From the NCBI GenBank assembly GCA_001599755.1, contig BCHX01000005.1, positions 1,087,922 through 1,151,921 on the forward strand: 64,000 nucleotides of DNA, in the 5' to 3' direction. The stretch is from Gliomastix tumulicola (Eukaryota; Ascomycota; Sordariomycetes; Hypocreales; Bionectriaceae). The notes below the pieces were generated by a model, which saw nothing but the letters and a program-made list of their open reading frames with translations, had not been told where the DNA came from and did not search any database. Below, in pieces: positions 22,627 through 31,683 of the stretch (position 1 is its first letter; each line of letters opens with the position of its first letter). The translations under genes were made by a program, and so were the position numbers.

Positions 22627-23950
22627 GTCGTATGTACGGCCACAGGTGTCCAGCTCCGCTGCTGCCAGCCCCAATCTTGTGGCCCCTCTCTTTGTGTGTA
22701 TTCGTGCATATATGTGTGTATGTGGATGTATGCACAGGTATGTATATATGTGCGCGTGTGCGCGTGTATGCGTGTATACATCCCTCTAAAAGATATGAGT
22801 CGGCTTGCAAAGCCAAGCCGAGGCGGCGTAGGCGGAGCTCGTGATCTCTTGTCTAGTCCTTCAATCCGGCCTATGAGTGAGGCTGGGCTTCCTCTACCTA
22901 TGAGGGCTGTCTGTGGTACGTCCGCCTGTTGAAGGTTTACCTCTATTGGAAGGTCTTACTGCTCTTCGAGATGGCCTATCTGCCTTGTTGCCGTGCCAAT
23001 AAGACTGTCAAAAGCAGGAGCACATTTTAGAAGGATCGACGTGGAAAGGCTCTCGACCAATAATGACCAATCTCAATCGAGCATTCTCAGCCAATCAGAG
23101 GATGCTGAGTCATTTTATTTTGGGCAACGGCGAAGCTCTGTGATAGTTGTAGCTTGCGGCATCGTCGTGCTTATATTCCTCAACCTTAGTCAGTGACCGA
23201 ACGAACACCTGAGCTACGTTATGGGACTGCACAATCTGGGTATGTATGTGGCTCAAGTTTTTCTTCCACCACTTGCTTAGCTGGCTACGCTTCGCTCTGC
23301 CACATGAATATCCCGTTCTGCCGCCATACTGGTGCGGTGGCGCCCTTGCTGATAACAAATCACAACGGCTCGACGTATCTGCGCGACGCGGCGATAATCG
23401 CACCCAGCACAACCTGGAGGCCCGCACGGCACTTGGTACGACCAGCGTGTGGGTGTCCATCGACGACGAGGACCGTCCGACCCCCATGTTACGCCCTTCC
23501 TGCCGACAGACCACGACGGGTCGACGTACCTGCGCGACGCAGCGAGAATTGCACCCCGCCCCCAAGGCGCCCAACCTGGAGGCCCGCACGGCACTTGGTA
23601 CGACCAACGCGTGGGTGACCTTCGACGACGAGCGCCGGCCCGCGGCCACGCTGACGCCCTTCCTGACGACGGATCACGACGGGTCGACGTACCTCCACGT
23701 CGCGGCGCGACCTTACGGCGACGATGTACACGTTCGCCGGCTACGGCAAAGTGTCGACTTCGACGGGCGACTGGCCCCGTGTCATAAATAAACCAAGTTC
23801 AGAACCCGTCGGCATGACTTTGCAAGCCGAGTCATGTTTAAGAGGGATGTAAACACGCCCGCACACACACGTATATACACATATATACACGAAGAGAGAG
23901 GTCGCAAGATTGGGGCTGGCAGAAGCAAATCCGTTCACGTACATACGATA
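22627..23950. repeat. diverged inverted repeat bounding about 1 kb
   Basis: The left arm (about 22627-22816) and right arm (about 23815-23950) are inverted copies. Shared blocks in order are TCGTATGTAC, GCCAGCCCCAATCTTG, CCTCTCTTYGTGTRTAT, a GT/AT dinucleotide run, TACATCCCTCT and GAGTCGGCTTGCAAAG. The arms differ in length mostly through the dinucleotide run. The enclosed 1 kb holds a tandem array and AT-richer sequence but no intact ORF. It could be a dead TIR element or an inverted duplication of a promoter segment. No target-site duplication was established. Confidence 0.7.
23361..23720 (+). repeat. tandem array, about 150-160 bp unit
   Basis: The segment CACRACGGSTCGACGTAYCT starts at 23361, 23512 and 23675. 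Between the first two starts and between the last two lies CCTGGAGGCCCGCACGGCAC (23413, 23575). A third copy of that block is 0.95 kb away at 22462. The sequence is GC-rich and open in several frames, but the copies are in different frames, so a protein product is unlikely. Origin unknown. Confidence 0.75.
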
Positions 23951-24086
23951 GTGGCTCGGCCACTGGCTCCAACGGCCACAAGGACGGCAGATTCCTTCTC
24001 TTTTTATTCTAAACTGCAATCTCCTTTTGGTTCATCTGTGTATCTTAAAATATAACCTGTAAGGTTGCAAACACATACCAGAACTT

Positions 24087-25097
24087 CTACCAGCTGTTCT
24101 CGACGCCATTATATAGATAACGGTTCAGGGCACCCTTAGCATTCTGAACAATATATTTCCTTGATATCCTTTCAACTCTGTCCCACATGTCGGCCGGTTT
24201 GCGATGTGTTTCATCAGCAATTATGTTAGCCAAATCGCCGCTGACATGGGCAGCTGCCATCGAGGTGCCGGTATGTTGGACTGATCCTGATCCTGAGAAA
24301 GCCAAGGCAGCCTCAATATCAACACCTGGTGCAAAGATGTCGACATGAAACCCGCCCCATTTGTTCACCGAGAAGTCTTCCTCTGGGCTGATCCAGCGTT
24401 GATTATTCTCATCGACAGCTCCGACTGTTATCGCGGTCCCGAAGTCTGTCAGACAAAGGTACCCATCCTGAATATTCCAACCTCCGGCGGCGATGACAAC
24501 ATTAATGCCTCGGTCTAAGGCTCCGTGGAGTAGCTCGGAAAGGGAATCGCAGATATCGTCCTCCCATCGTTCCTTGTAATGCTGGATGGAGAGGTGAATG
24601 ATGGCGTGCTCGACACGATCCTTCTGTATGATATCGTCGACAGCCCACTCGAAGCCCGCCATAATCGCCCTTCCGTCGTTCTCGTACTCGTCTTCTTCGG
24701 GTTCCCTGAGCACTTTGACGTCGATGACCTTCGCCTTCTTCGCCACCCCGAACTTGGCACCTGCTGCGATGCTTGCAACGTGCGTGCCTTGTTCCAGTGT
24801 TTGTTCCTCAGCCTCGATATTATCGTCCATGAATTCGGCGGTGGCGTCGTAGCCGAACGCCGCTCGGCCTTCAAAGTCCTCGTGCTCTAGGTCAATGCCC
24901 GAATCCAGCACGTAGATGTATGATCCCTCCCCAGCCTTCTTCATGTAGCGATATGTTCCTGGCAGGGCCTGTGAGATGCGCTCGAGGCCCCAGGTGGCGT
25001 TCGTCTGTTCGACTATTCCAAGAGCGCGGTCCCGCCAGTCGGTGGCTGCCCCGTGGCTCGCCAGGAGGCCAAGCGCGAGTATATGAAAGAGAAACAT
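24087..25097 (-). CDS. S8 subtilase-like protein lacking catalytic His (pseudoenzyme)
   Basis: Single exon of 336 residues from ATG 25097. Signal peptide about 1-18 (FLFHILALGLLASHGAA). The fold is recognisably S8: Asp box YIYVLDSGID (Asp65), AKKAKVIDVKVLREPE, AITVGAVDENNQRW, VDIFAPGVDI and Ser box TGTSMAAAHVSG (Ser279). Two key residues are replaced. The catalytic His position reads QGTHVAS (Gln103, codon CAA) and the oxyanion Asn reads AAGGWN (Gly206). The I9 propeptide present in its neighbour at 29.3 kb is absent; the mature domain follows the signal peptide directly. The frame is open throughout, unlike the other copies nearby, which hints at constraint. A hydrolase role is unlikely. It is either a pseudo-protease or a young pseudogene. 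Confidence 0.85.
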   Translation of the reverse strand: MFLFHILALGLLASHGAATDWRDRALGIVEQTNATWGLERISQALPGTYRYMKKAGEGSYIYVLDSGIDLEHEDFEGRAAFGYDATAEFMDDNIEAEEQTLEQGTHVASIAAGAKFGVAKKAKVIDVKVLREPEEDEYENDGRAIMAGFEWAVDDIIQKDRVEHAIIHLSIQHYKERWEDDICDSLSELLHGALDRGINVVIAAGGWNIQDGYLCLTDFGTAITVGAVDENNQRWISPEEDFSVNKWGGFHVDIFAPGVDIEAALAFSGSGSVQHTGTSMAAAHVSGDLANIIADETHRKPADMWDRVERISRKYIVQNAKGALNRYLYNGVENSW

Positions 25098-25329
25098 TTG
25101 TATATATATCGGTCTGCGATGGGGTGGGATCTGAAAAAGAATATGATGGTGGGTGATACGATAGAGGGCTACAAGTTTCAATGGGACAATCCAGGCCTTT
25201 AATAGCGTAGTTTCTTCCTCCCCGGCCCCCTAATTCACTGCAAAGTACCTTGTATAGGGGGGCGGGAAGGGTGGCCAGCCGGTCATGAAGGGGCTGCGCA
25301 TAATATAGAGTGGCTAGCAGCCGGGCAAG

Positions 25330-25341
25330 GGCTGGCCAGCC
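25330..25341. promoter_or_regulatory. palindrome GGCTGGCCAGCC upstream of pseudo-subtilase
   Basis: A perfect 12-bp palindrome 233 bp before ATG 25097. A partial copy (TGGCCAGCC) lies near 25270. The same 12-mer recurs upstream of the neighbouring propeptide relic. Confidence 0.4.
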
Positions 25342-25761
25342 GCGGAATGATCGAAAGAGGGAAGGATGGAGTCCCAAGGCCATCATGCAGTGGAATAAAC
25401 ACATGAGCTATGGGACCGTAAATTTCGGGGGTGTATGTGGCTCATTTTTTGTGTATGTAACCCAAGTCGTTCTTGAACCGTCTGGCGAGCTGAGATATGA
25501 GACATGAGACAAGCTGAGGGAGGGCCGACACTACTCTCTTCCCGAATGTACGGGTGTGACCAGCGTTTTTGATCCTTAGACAGGGCCTTTGTATCGCTAT
25601 CGACTTATTTTGAGCGACATACAGTCTCTGAGTCGCATTTCAACCTCATATTTGATTCGAGCTTCTCTCCTCTTTCATCTAACACAGCTGCCGCCCTACC
25701 TATTTGCGGTCTCAATTACGCAGCATCAGCATCAATCATGATTATGCCTTGCCCGATGTTT

Positions 25762-26386
25762 CTAGATGGATCGTTCAGTTTGAAACCCAGGTTGCTCAGT
25801 CTCTTCCAGAACTTCCTTCCTACCACGGTTGGGATTTGTGCTGGGCTAGGTTTTCTCCATCTTGATGGTGCCTGGTCTCCAGTTCGCCATTTTCGGTTCC
25901 TTCTTGTTCTTTTCCCTTGTCTTCGCCTTCCGCATCTGGCGAATATGAGACAGTAGCGTCCTGGAATACATCCTCAACCTAATATCGTATTAGCGATGAA
26001 TGACCACCTAGAAAAGAAATAACATACATCCTTATCCTTACGGATCTTGTCGATAGTCCGATCAGAAAATTCTCCCATATAGCCGTATATCTTGATTCCA
26101 TGCCAGTTCATAACCTGCTGAACTCCTTCCAGGCCTTCCGGATATCTCTCATGGAGGGCGGTAGCCAGGCAGCATGCTCTGCAGGCGTTCTCTTTGCACC
26201 GTCTGTAAGTATAACGGTCCAGCTGTTAGGGACAAGCTGTGATCCCGTCCTCGGCTTGTCGTCCGGCTCCTCATGAGATCGACTCTGGAGGTGATGATCC
26301 GACACGTCGATTGCTTGACGTTCGGCGGGAGCCGCTGCTCCGCGGTGGGCCAAAAGGCCGAGCGTGAGTAGGTGAAGGAGACGCAT
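25762..26386 (-). pseudogene. subtilase relic: signal peptide and I9 propeptide only
   Basis: From ATG 26386 the frame encodes a signal peptide (RLLHLLTLGLLAHRGAAA) and the start of an inhibitor-I9 propeptide (SWTVILTD..TPAEHAAW). One missing base at about 26167 (TGGCTACC where the paralogue has TGG GCT) then shifts the frame. The continuation ALHERYPEGLEGVQQVMNW, then GYMGEFSDRTIDKIRKDKD, is in another frame. The conserved GT..AG intron (26040s to 25970s) is still present, followed by VEDVFQD. A second frameshift precedes RKEVLEETEQPG, which matches KEVLEQTNAPWG before the catalytic domain of the intact gene. The catalytic domain is gone. Confidence 0.8.
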
Positions 26387-26699
26387 TTTTAGCTGCCGAT
26401 GTGTGATGAGGTTGAATACGAAAGGTGATGATGGTGTATGATAGAAGAAAGAGAACAGCCTCACACGGTAAAGACGCCGTATCTCATAGAGGCAGACTTC
26501 TCTGCGCTCCAGCCCCTTCGTCAGCTGCAAGGTTCTCATGGGATGGCGGGACTGGTGGTTAGCTAGCCACGAAGGGGCTGTGCTTCATGACACGCCATGG
26601 CCAGCCAGCTGGAAAGGATGGCTGAGGGAATATATTCGTGCGTGGACTGGCTGGATGGCTTGCAAGTAATGGATTGCAGAAGTTCGTCGAGGACAGGAC

Positions 26700-26711
26700 G
26701 GCTGGCCAGCC
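26700..26711. promoter_or_regulatory. second GGCTGGCCAGCC palindrome
   Basis: Identical 12-mer to that at 25330, here 314 bp before the ATG of the propeptide relic. A partial copy (TGGCCAGCC) is at about 26588. It is probably inherited with the duplicated promoter. Confidence 0.4.
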
Positions 26712-26919
26712 GCCAAACGAGCAAATTGTTGGTGAAAATTTTCACCCCAGCAGGCCCATGCGAGGTTGGTTCAGCTCTGCTTGAGGCAGCCATCTTCTGC
26801 ATGTCCAGACAAAGCCCCAACGTACAAGCCACGAGCTTTGCTGTGTGCGTCAAAATTATTGAAATTTCATGTGCCTTGACTATTCCGATTATCTGCCTCA
26901 GTCACCCACCTTTGAAATC

Positions 26920-27950
26920 CATCAAGTTTCTCCCCCAGCTGTTGCTTGGTGGACTCTCCATGCTCGAGGCTCCCACTGGCTTTCCCTAAGGACCATGGCA
27001 GTAGCGAGGTTGTCCCTGATTCCTGGACCGTGTGGCTCAAAACAACACGACGAGCACGGCGTCCGAGCATGCCGCCTGGGCTTCTTCAGTTCATCAAAAG
27101 GACCTAGGAGGTTTTGCTGGCGTCCAGCAAACCTATGAATGGACCCCTATTGACATGAAGGGATACATGAGCGATTTCACAAAGAAGACTGCTGAGATTA
27201 TCCGCGATAACAAGGAGGTATGTGCTCTTTTACAAATCTCTGCCATCCCTCGGCTTGGGTAGGTATTGAAACTGATATCATGACAGGTTGAGTCTGTATC
27301 ACCGACGGTGAATTGGGATCCGTACCTGGGGTATGAATCGCTCAGTGACGACAGAGAATACGAGGTAATCCTACGGAAAATACGACAAGAGGTGGAGGAT
27401 CCGAACAACCGAACAGCCGACTATGAACTCGATGACCCCACGAGCAACGCCGAGAAAGAGGTACCGACCCAGAGCAGGTCTGAGACTACCCACCCGCCCG
27501 CCGAAACCCGTCTGCCAGATAACACGAAACGCTTGAAGAATGGCGACCTCGAACAGACCAACTCGCGTTGGGGTGTCAGTCGGATGTCCAACACCAAAAA
27601 CTGTCTATACAGATATAACTCGTCTACAAGAGCAGACACATATATCTACATCCTGGATACGGGGGTGGATGCGCCACACCCGGACTTTGAAGGAATGGTG
27701 GAAAAGGGCGGCGACATGACACTGGACCGACTGGCCGCGAGCAACATCACCGAATTTATACCCCAATACAGAATTCATGGTACTCATGTTGCAAGCATTG
27801 CGGCGGGGACCCAGTACGGGCTGGCTAAGAAAGCCACCATCGTCGATGCCAAAGATATGGGAAAGAGTTGAAGGATTGGCCCGAACTCGAGTGGTCAAAC
27901 ATAGGAAGGGCGAGCCCGATCGCTTCTTGTACAACGGAGCAGAGAAATAG
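26920..27950 (+). pseudogene. subtilase relic with internal deletion of the catalytic domain
   Basis: A degenerate signal peptide (FLPQLLLGGLSMLEAP) is followed, after frameshifts, by VVPDSWTVWLKTT and SEHAAWASSVHQKDLGGFAG of the I9 propeptide. The conserved intron lies at about 27217-27287, then a long open stretch through LEQTNSRWGVSRM, the Asp box YIYILDTGVD, and the His box RIHGTHVASIAAG with the His intact. At IVDAKD the frame ends. The next recognisable residues are KGEPDRFLYNGAEK with a stop at 27948-27950, the counterpart of the C-terminal KGSKNRFLYNGY of the intact gene. About 180 codons, including the Asn and Ser boxes, are deleted. Several frameshifts; not functional as a protease. 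Confidence 0.85.
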
Positions 27951-28374
27951 TGAAACCAGAAAGGGCTCCATGTTATCTCTTGAATACTGCTGGGCCCATA
28001 CGATCTGCTGCCCTATGACGCAAGGAAATAGCCTGGGCTAGCATTCTGATTGCGAAGGCTCGGACAATATCGTGAAGAGGTTTTCATATTCAATGTCCCA
28101 ACAGCCCCGACACCGATAGCACGTCGGCAAGCTTAAGCATTGGGAAGCAAGTAATCAGAAAAGATCCCCATCGGCCCTAGTATTCCCCCATCCTTGAACA
28201 CGAATCACCTGCAAATCACGTAGATAAGCGAACACGGACGCACTTCCCGCCCCCTTGCGTAACTACTGTCTGAATTACTCAGTCTAACTTGACGATGTAC
28301 TAGAGACTGACGAAGCCAGCTCAGGTGCTGTATTCATGTAGGACCTGCTGTCAGCCTTCATCATACTGCAGCCA
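27951..28374. other. intergenic
   Basis: No gene or further subtilase block recognised. Confidence 0.35.
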
Positions 28375-28443
28375 CTATAGCGTGGCGACGGCTGCTCCGC
28401 GGTGGGCAGCCAGGCCGAGCGTTAAGGTCCGAGGCAGAAGCAT
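28375..28443 (-). pseudogene. orphan subtilase signal-peptide fragment
   Basis: ATG at 28443 opens LLPRTLTLGLAAHRGAAVATL and a stop. It closely matches the signal peptides of the relic at 26.4 kb (LLHLLTLGLLAHRGAAA) and the pseudo-subtilase at 25.1 kb. Nothing of the propeptide follows. Confidence 0.6.
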
Positions 28444-29260
28444 TGTAGATGTACATTTGTGATGACGTGAGATCTGAAGAATGGCAGCCCAGCCAAAAAT
28501 TGATTTATTGGTAGGAAGATTGATCGTGGATGATGGAAGGAAGAACACAGAATGGCCGGGGGCCACATCGGGACACACATCAGCTTGGGTGTTTATCGCT
28601 AACCACAAGTTTTGTCCTTCATTTCTTCTTCTCCCGCTTCTTCTCCTCCTCTCCATAAGTAACAAGTGGTGGCGCCAGTGGTTAGCCAGCCATTTAAAGA
28701 AGTATGGACCGGAAGGCTGGGCAGGCATCTCCCCGCTTCTGAGGTTCGAGGTGGTGGCAATCAATGCATCTTCATTAGTGGACAACGAAGCCTCCAATGT
28801 ACTGTCAAAATGTGGGAGTGAGGCCAGCGGACGCCACAGCGTTCACAATGGGTGCCGTCATGGATTCTACCGTGATCAGTTGGGGGTGGACTGCTGGGGT
28901 CCAGCTCTGGTGACGGAGTATAACGGCACATCATTTACTCATGGCGCACAGTGGCAGCTCAGCTGATGAAGAGCCACCAAGCCGTCGATGTTAGCCACAC
29001 GATGCCTACCATACAAAACTTAAGCTTGCGTTGACAATTCACCACCCATCAAATTCACGAAAGCCATCTAGGGCGTCCTGGGCTTCTGTTGAAAAATGGA
29101 AGCTACTAGAAGCTGGTACGAGGGCTGGTAAAGGAGGCCAGTAAGGTGAGTGAGATCTATAAAAGCCGCGCTTCTCCCTCCTCCCTTTGGTCTCCTTCCC
29201 TGATGATTTCATCTTCACATCGATCTTCCGTAGATCACTCAATTATCGACAGTATCCATC
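28444..29260. promoter_or_regulatory. upstream region of intact subtilase with TATA box
   Basis: TATAAAA at 29158-29164 lies about 100 bp before ATG 29261. A stretch near 28881-28966 reads VDCWGPALVTEYNGTSFTHGA and faintly recalls the region before and at the Ser box of a subtilase. This is too weak to call a fragment with confidence. Confidence 0.45.
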
Positions 29261-30748
29261 ATGCTTCTTTTCAAACTATTGCTTCTTGGATGCACCGTTC
29301 TTGGTGCACCTAAGAAGGATGAAGACTTGCCACCCATGTCCGACGTCGTGCCCAATACTTACTCGGTCTACCTCAAATGGGATTCTAAGAAGTCGGCAGC
29401 GGCGCATGCTGGTTGGGCTACGTCTCTGCATGAAAAGGATCATGGTGGCCTTTTGGGTGTCCAAAAAGTGTTCACGATGAATGAGATCCAGATGAAAGGG
29501 TACTGGGGAGAGTTCACCGACGAGGTCATCGACAAGATCCGTGAAGATCGCGAGGTAAGGTCTACTTGTGAAGTTGCCTGAATTTAGCGTGGGCAAATAT
29601 CTAAAATAATGATTTGACAGGTTGAGGAAGTTATACCGACAATCAAGCGCCGCAAAACAAGATCTCGCGTCGAGACCGACACGGATCCTGAAACCGAAGG
29701 TCAGCGAAATCCAAAACTCAAATCATCCGACTCGTGGTTTTGGAAGAAGCCGAGTAACCCGCGTCTGAAGATAAACCATGACAAGCACGCGATCAGGCAG
29801 TCAAAAGAGGTCCTGGAACAGACTAATGCGCCATGGGGTCTATCTCGAATTTCTAAATCTGAGTTTCCTCGGTTCAGGTATCCCGCATCTGCTGGCGCAG
29901 GGGTATACATTTATGTCCTGGACACTGGCGTGGATTTGTACCACAAGGATTTCCAAGGAAGGGCCGAGTTTGGGTATGACGCGACTCTGGCGCAAATGGG
30001 CCCTGGTGTCAATGTCACGACGCAAATTCCCATACACGGGACTCATGTAGCTAGCACGGCAGCGGGTGCTACCTGGGGAGTGGCTAAGAACGCGAGGATT
30101 GTTGATGTCAAGGTGTTCAGGGAGCCAGAGGACCCCGGCTACGTTGATGACGACAACGTTCAAAAGGATGGCGTTGACTGGGCTGTCCAGGATATAATAC
30201 GGCGGAATCTCGTTGGCAAGGCTGTGCTGAATTTGTCATGGGGCTGGACACAGCGTGGAACGCATGACCTTGGCTGTAAGCGCCTCGCCTCTTCGATCAA
30301 CCAGGCCATAGATATGGGCATTCCAGTTGTCATTGCGGCCGGAAATGAGGACATATCGGCGTCCTATTCGTGCCCACCAAATGCCTGGCGAGCTTTAACT
30401 GTCGGAGCTACTGACGAGAACAACCAGCGGTTGCATCTGCCAGACACTGATGGCCCCGATGGTGAGGAAGAACTGATTTCTTCAAACTGGGGACCGGTGG
30501 TCGATATCTTTGCACCAGGTGCTAGGATAACGGCCGCTCTGGCTGGTACCTGGAATGACGACACCATCATGAGTGGCAGTTCCATGGCAGCACCCCATGT
30601 GGCCGGCGTCATTGCTACTTGGCTGGGAAAGCAGGAGGGTATCAAATCGGTTGGCGATGTCGAGAAGAAGATTTTCGACCTCTCTCAAAAGGGCATTGTT
30701 GGAGATACCAAAGGATCAAAGAATCGTTTTTTGTACAATGGGTATTAG
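29261..30748 (+). CDS. secreted S8 subtilisin-like serine protease
   Basis: Two exons (29261-29554 and 29621-30748; GTAAGG..TTGACAG) give 473 residues. Signal peptide about 1-15 (LLFKLLLLGCTVLG). An I9 propeptide spans about 24-100 (NTYSVYLKW...VQKVFTMNEIQMKGYWGEFTDEVIDKIRED). A basic linker follows, then the catalytic domain from about residue 165: Asp199 (YVLDTGVD), His237 (IHGTHVAS), oxyanion Asn340 (AAGNED) and Ser419 (SGSSMAAPHVAG, Ser in place of the usual Thr before it). The full set of residues needed for activity is present, so it should be an active extracellular endoprotease matured by propeptide removal. It is the only complete copy in a 10-kb cluster of related broken copies and probably the parent or closest survivor. 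The C-terminus KGSKNRFLYNGY is shared by the relics. Confidence 0.93.
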
Positions 30749-31021
30749 GGTCCGTATGACACGCAGTCAAGGGATTTAATCAGAAATTCAACTCGTTACT
30801 CCCAACTCGTCAGCTCCAAGATCAATATTCGTGGTCATGGTCAAGTGGTAAAAGCATTCGTGACGTATGGGAAAATAAGTAGGCGATATTCTGGCAGAGG
30901 CACTCTGTCATGAATACAATTCAACTGCTACTATGATTGGTATGATCGACCAGGACAATCACGGTATTAACAAGTCGCCGTGGGGGTAGCCTTGGCGAAC
31001 ACAATCTCTGAGACAATAACG

Positions 31022-31190
31022 AAGAATGGCACTGCAATGGCTGCCGTTCATGTCAGCGGCTCCATTGCTACCTCCTGTCCATGGAAGGAAGGAAGAATGT
31101 CAGCGAACTATGGACGAGACTCGATGGGCTGGCACAAAAGACTACTTTGATGGATCTTAGGGGTTCGGGCAATCGTGTTCGTTGTCATGG
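31022..31190 (+). pseudogene. subtilase C-terminal fragment, Ser replaced by Ala
   Basis: NGTAMAAVHVSGSIATS aligns with SGSSMAAPHVAGVIAT of the intact gene, with Ala where the catalytic Ser should be. After a frameshift, TRLDGLAQKTTLMDLRGSGNR aligns with its C-terminal KKIFDLSQKGIVGDTKGSKNR. No upstream domain is recognisable. A remnant of a tandem copy directly behind the intact gene. Confidence 0.65.
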
Positions 31191-31564
31191 GGAATGGTGG
31201 GCTGGCACTGAAGCTATCACCTGATGTCCGGTTAAGATCTGAGGAGGCCATTTCACCCTCATCCGCTGAAGGATTTCATCGCACATTCCCGAGGTCACCT
31301 TTTGGGAAGTGCTATGTATTCGACTCATGCTTGCATGGCATTTGGTAGGCATGTAGGTGGCAAGGTACCAGCTGATAGTCACTATAACCACCACTTGTTC
31401 ACGTAATGCGGACGACATGCTATGTTTTTAATCACGAACCTCGCATCTACTCAAATGCATGTGATTCAAATGCAAGTGGAGAGAAAAAAGACTTGGATTG
31501 GGGGGTTGGTCAGTTGCTACTTTCACCTAGCCACACGATATTGACCTTTCCAACGGGGCGCACA

Positions 31565-31571
31565 TATAAAT
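31565..31571 (+). promoter_or_regulatory. TATA box of propeptide-only gene
   Basis: TATAAAT about 115 bp before ATG 31684, followed by a pyrimidine-rich leader (CCCCTTTTCTTTTTCTCCCT). This spacing matches the TATA boxes of the other well-supported genes in the window. Confidence 0.55.
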
Positions 31572-31683
31572 ACCTACAGCAGATGATCAGCCCCCCTTTT
31601 CTTTTTCTCCCTCCGGCCTGCACCTCTCTCCCAGAAACCACCAGATCCTCCTTCGGCTGCATTCCCCCGCTCACATCCCCAGT

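Noticed and set aside
23193..23791. Overlapping plus-strand ORFs across the tandem array, one with an ankyrin-like stretch (DHDGSTYLHVAAR)
   Set aside because: The repeat copies lie in different frames and the stretch occurs once in recognisable form. No start, splice signals or second ankyrin unit support a gene.
28881..28966. Possible further subtilase Ser-box remnant (VDCWGPALVTEYNGTSFTHGA)
   Set aside because: Only a handful of positions match and there is no flanking similarity, so chance cannot be excluded.
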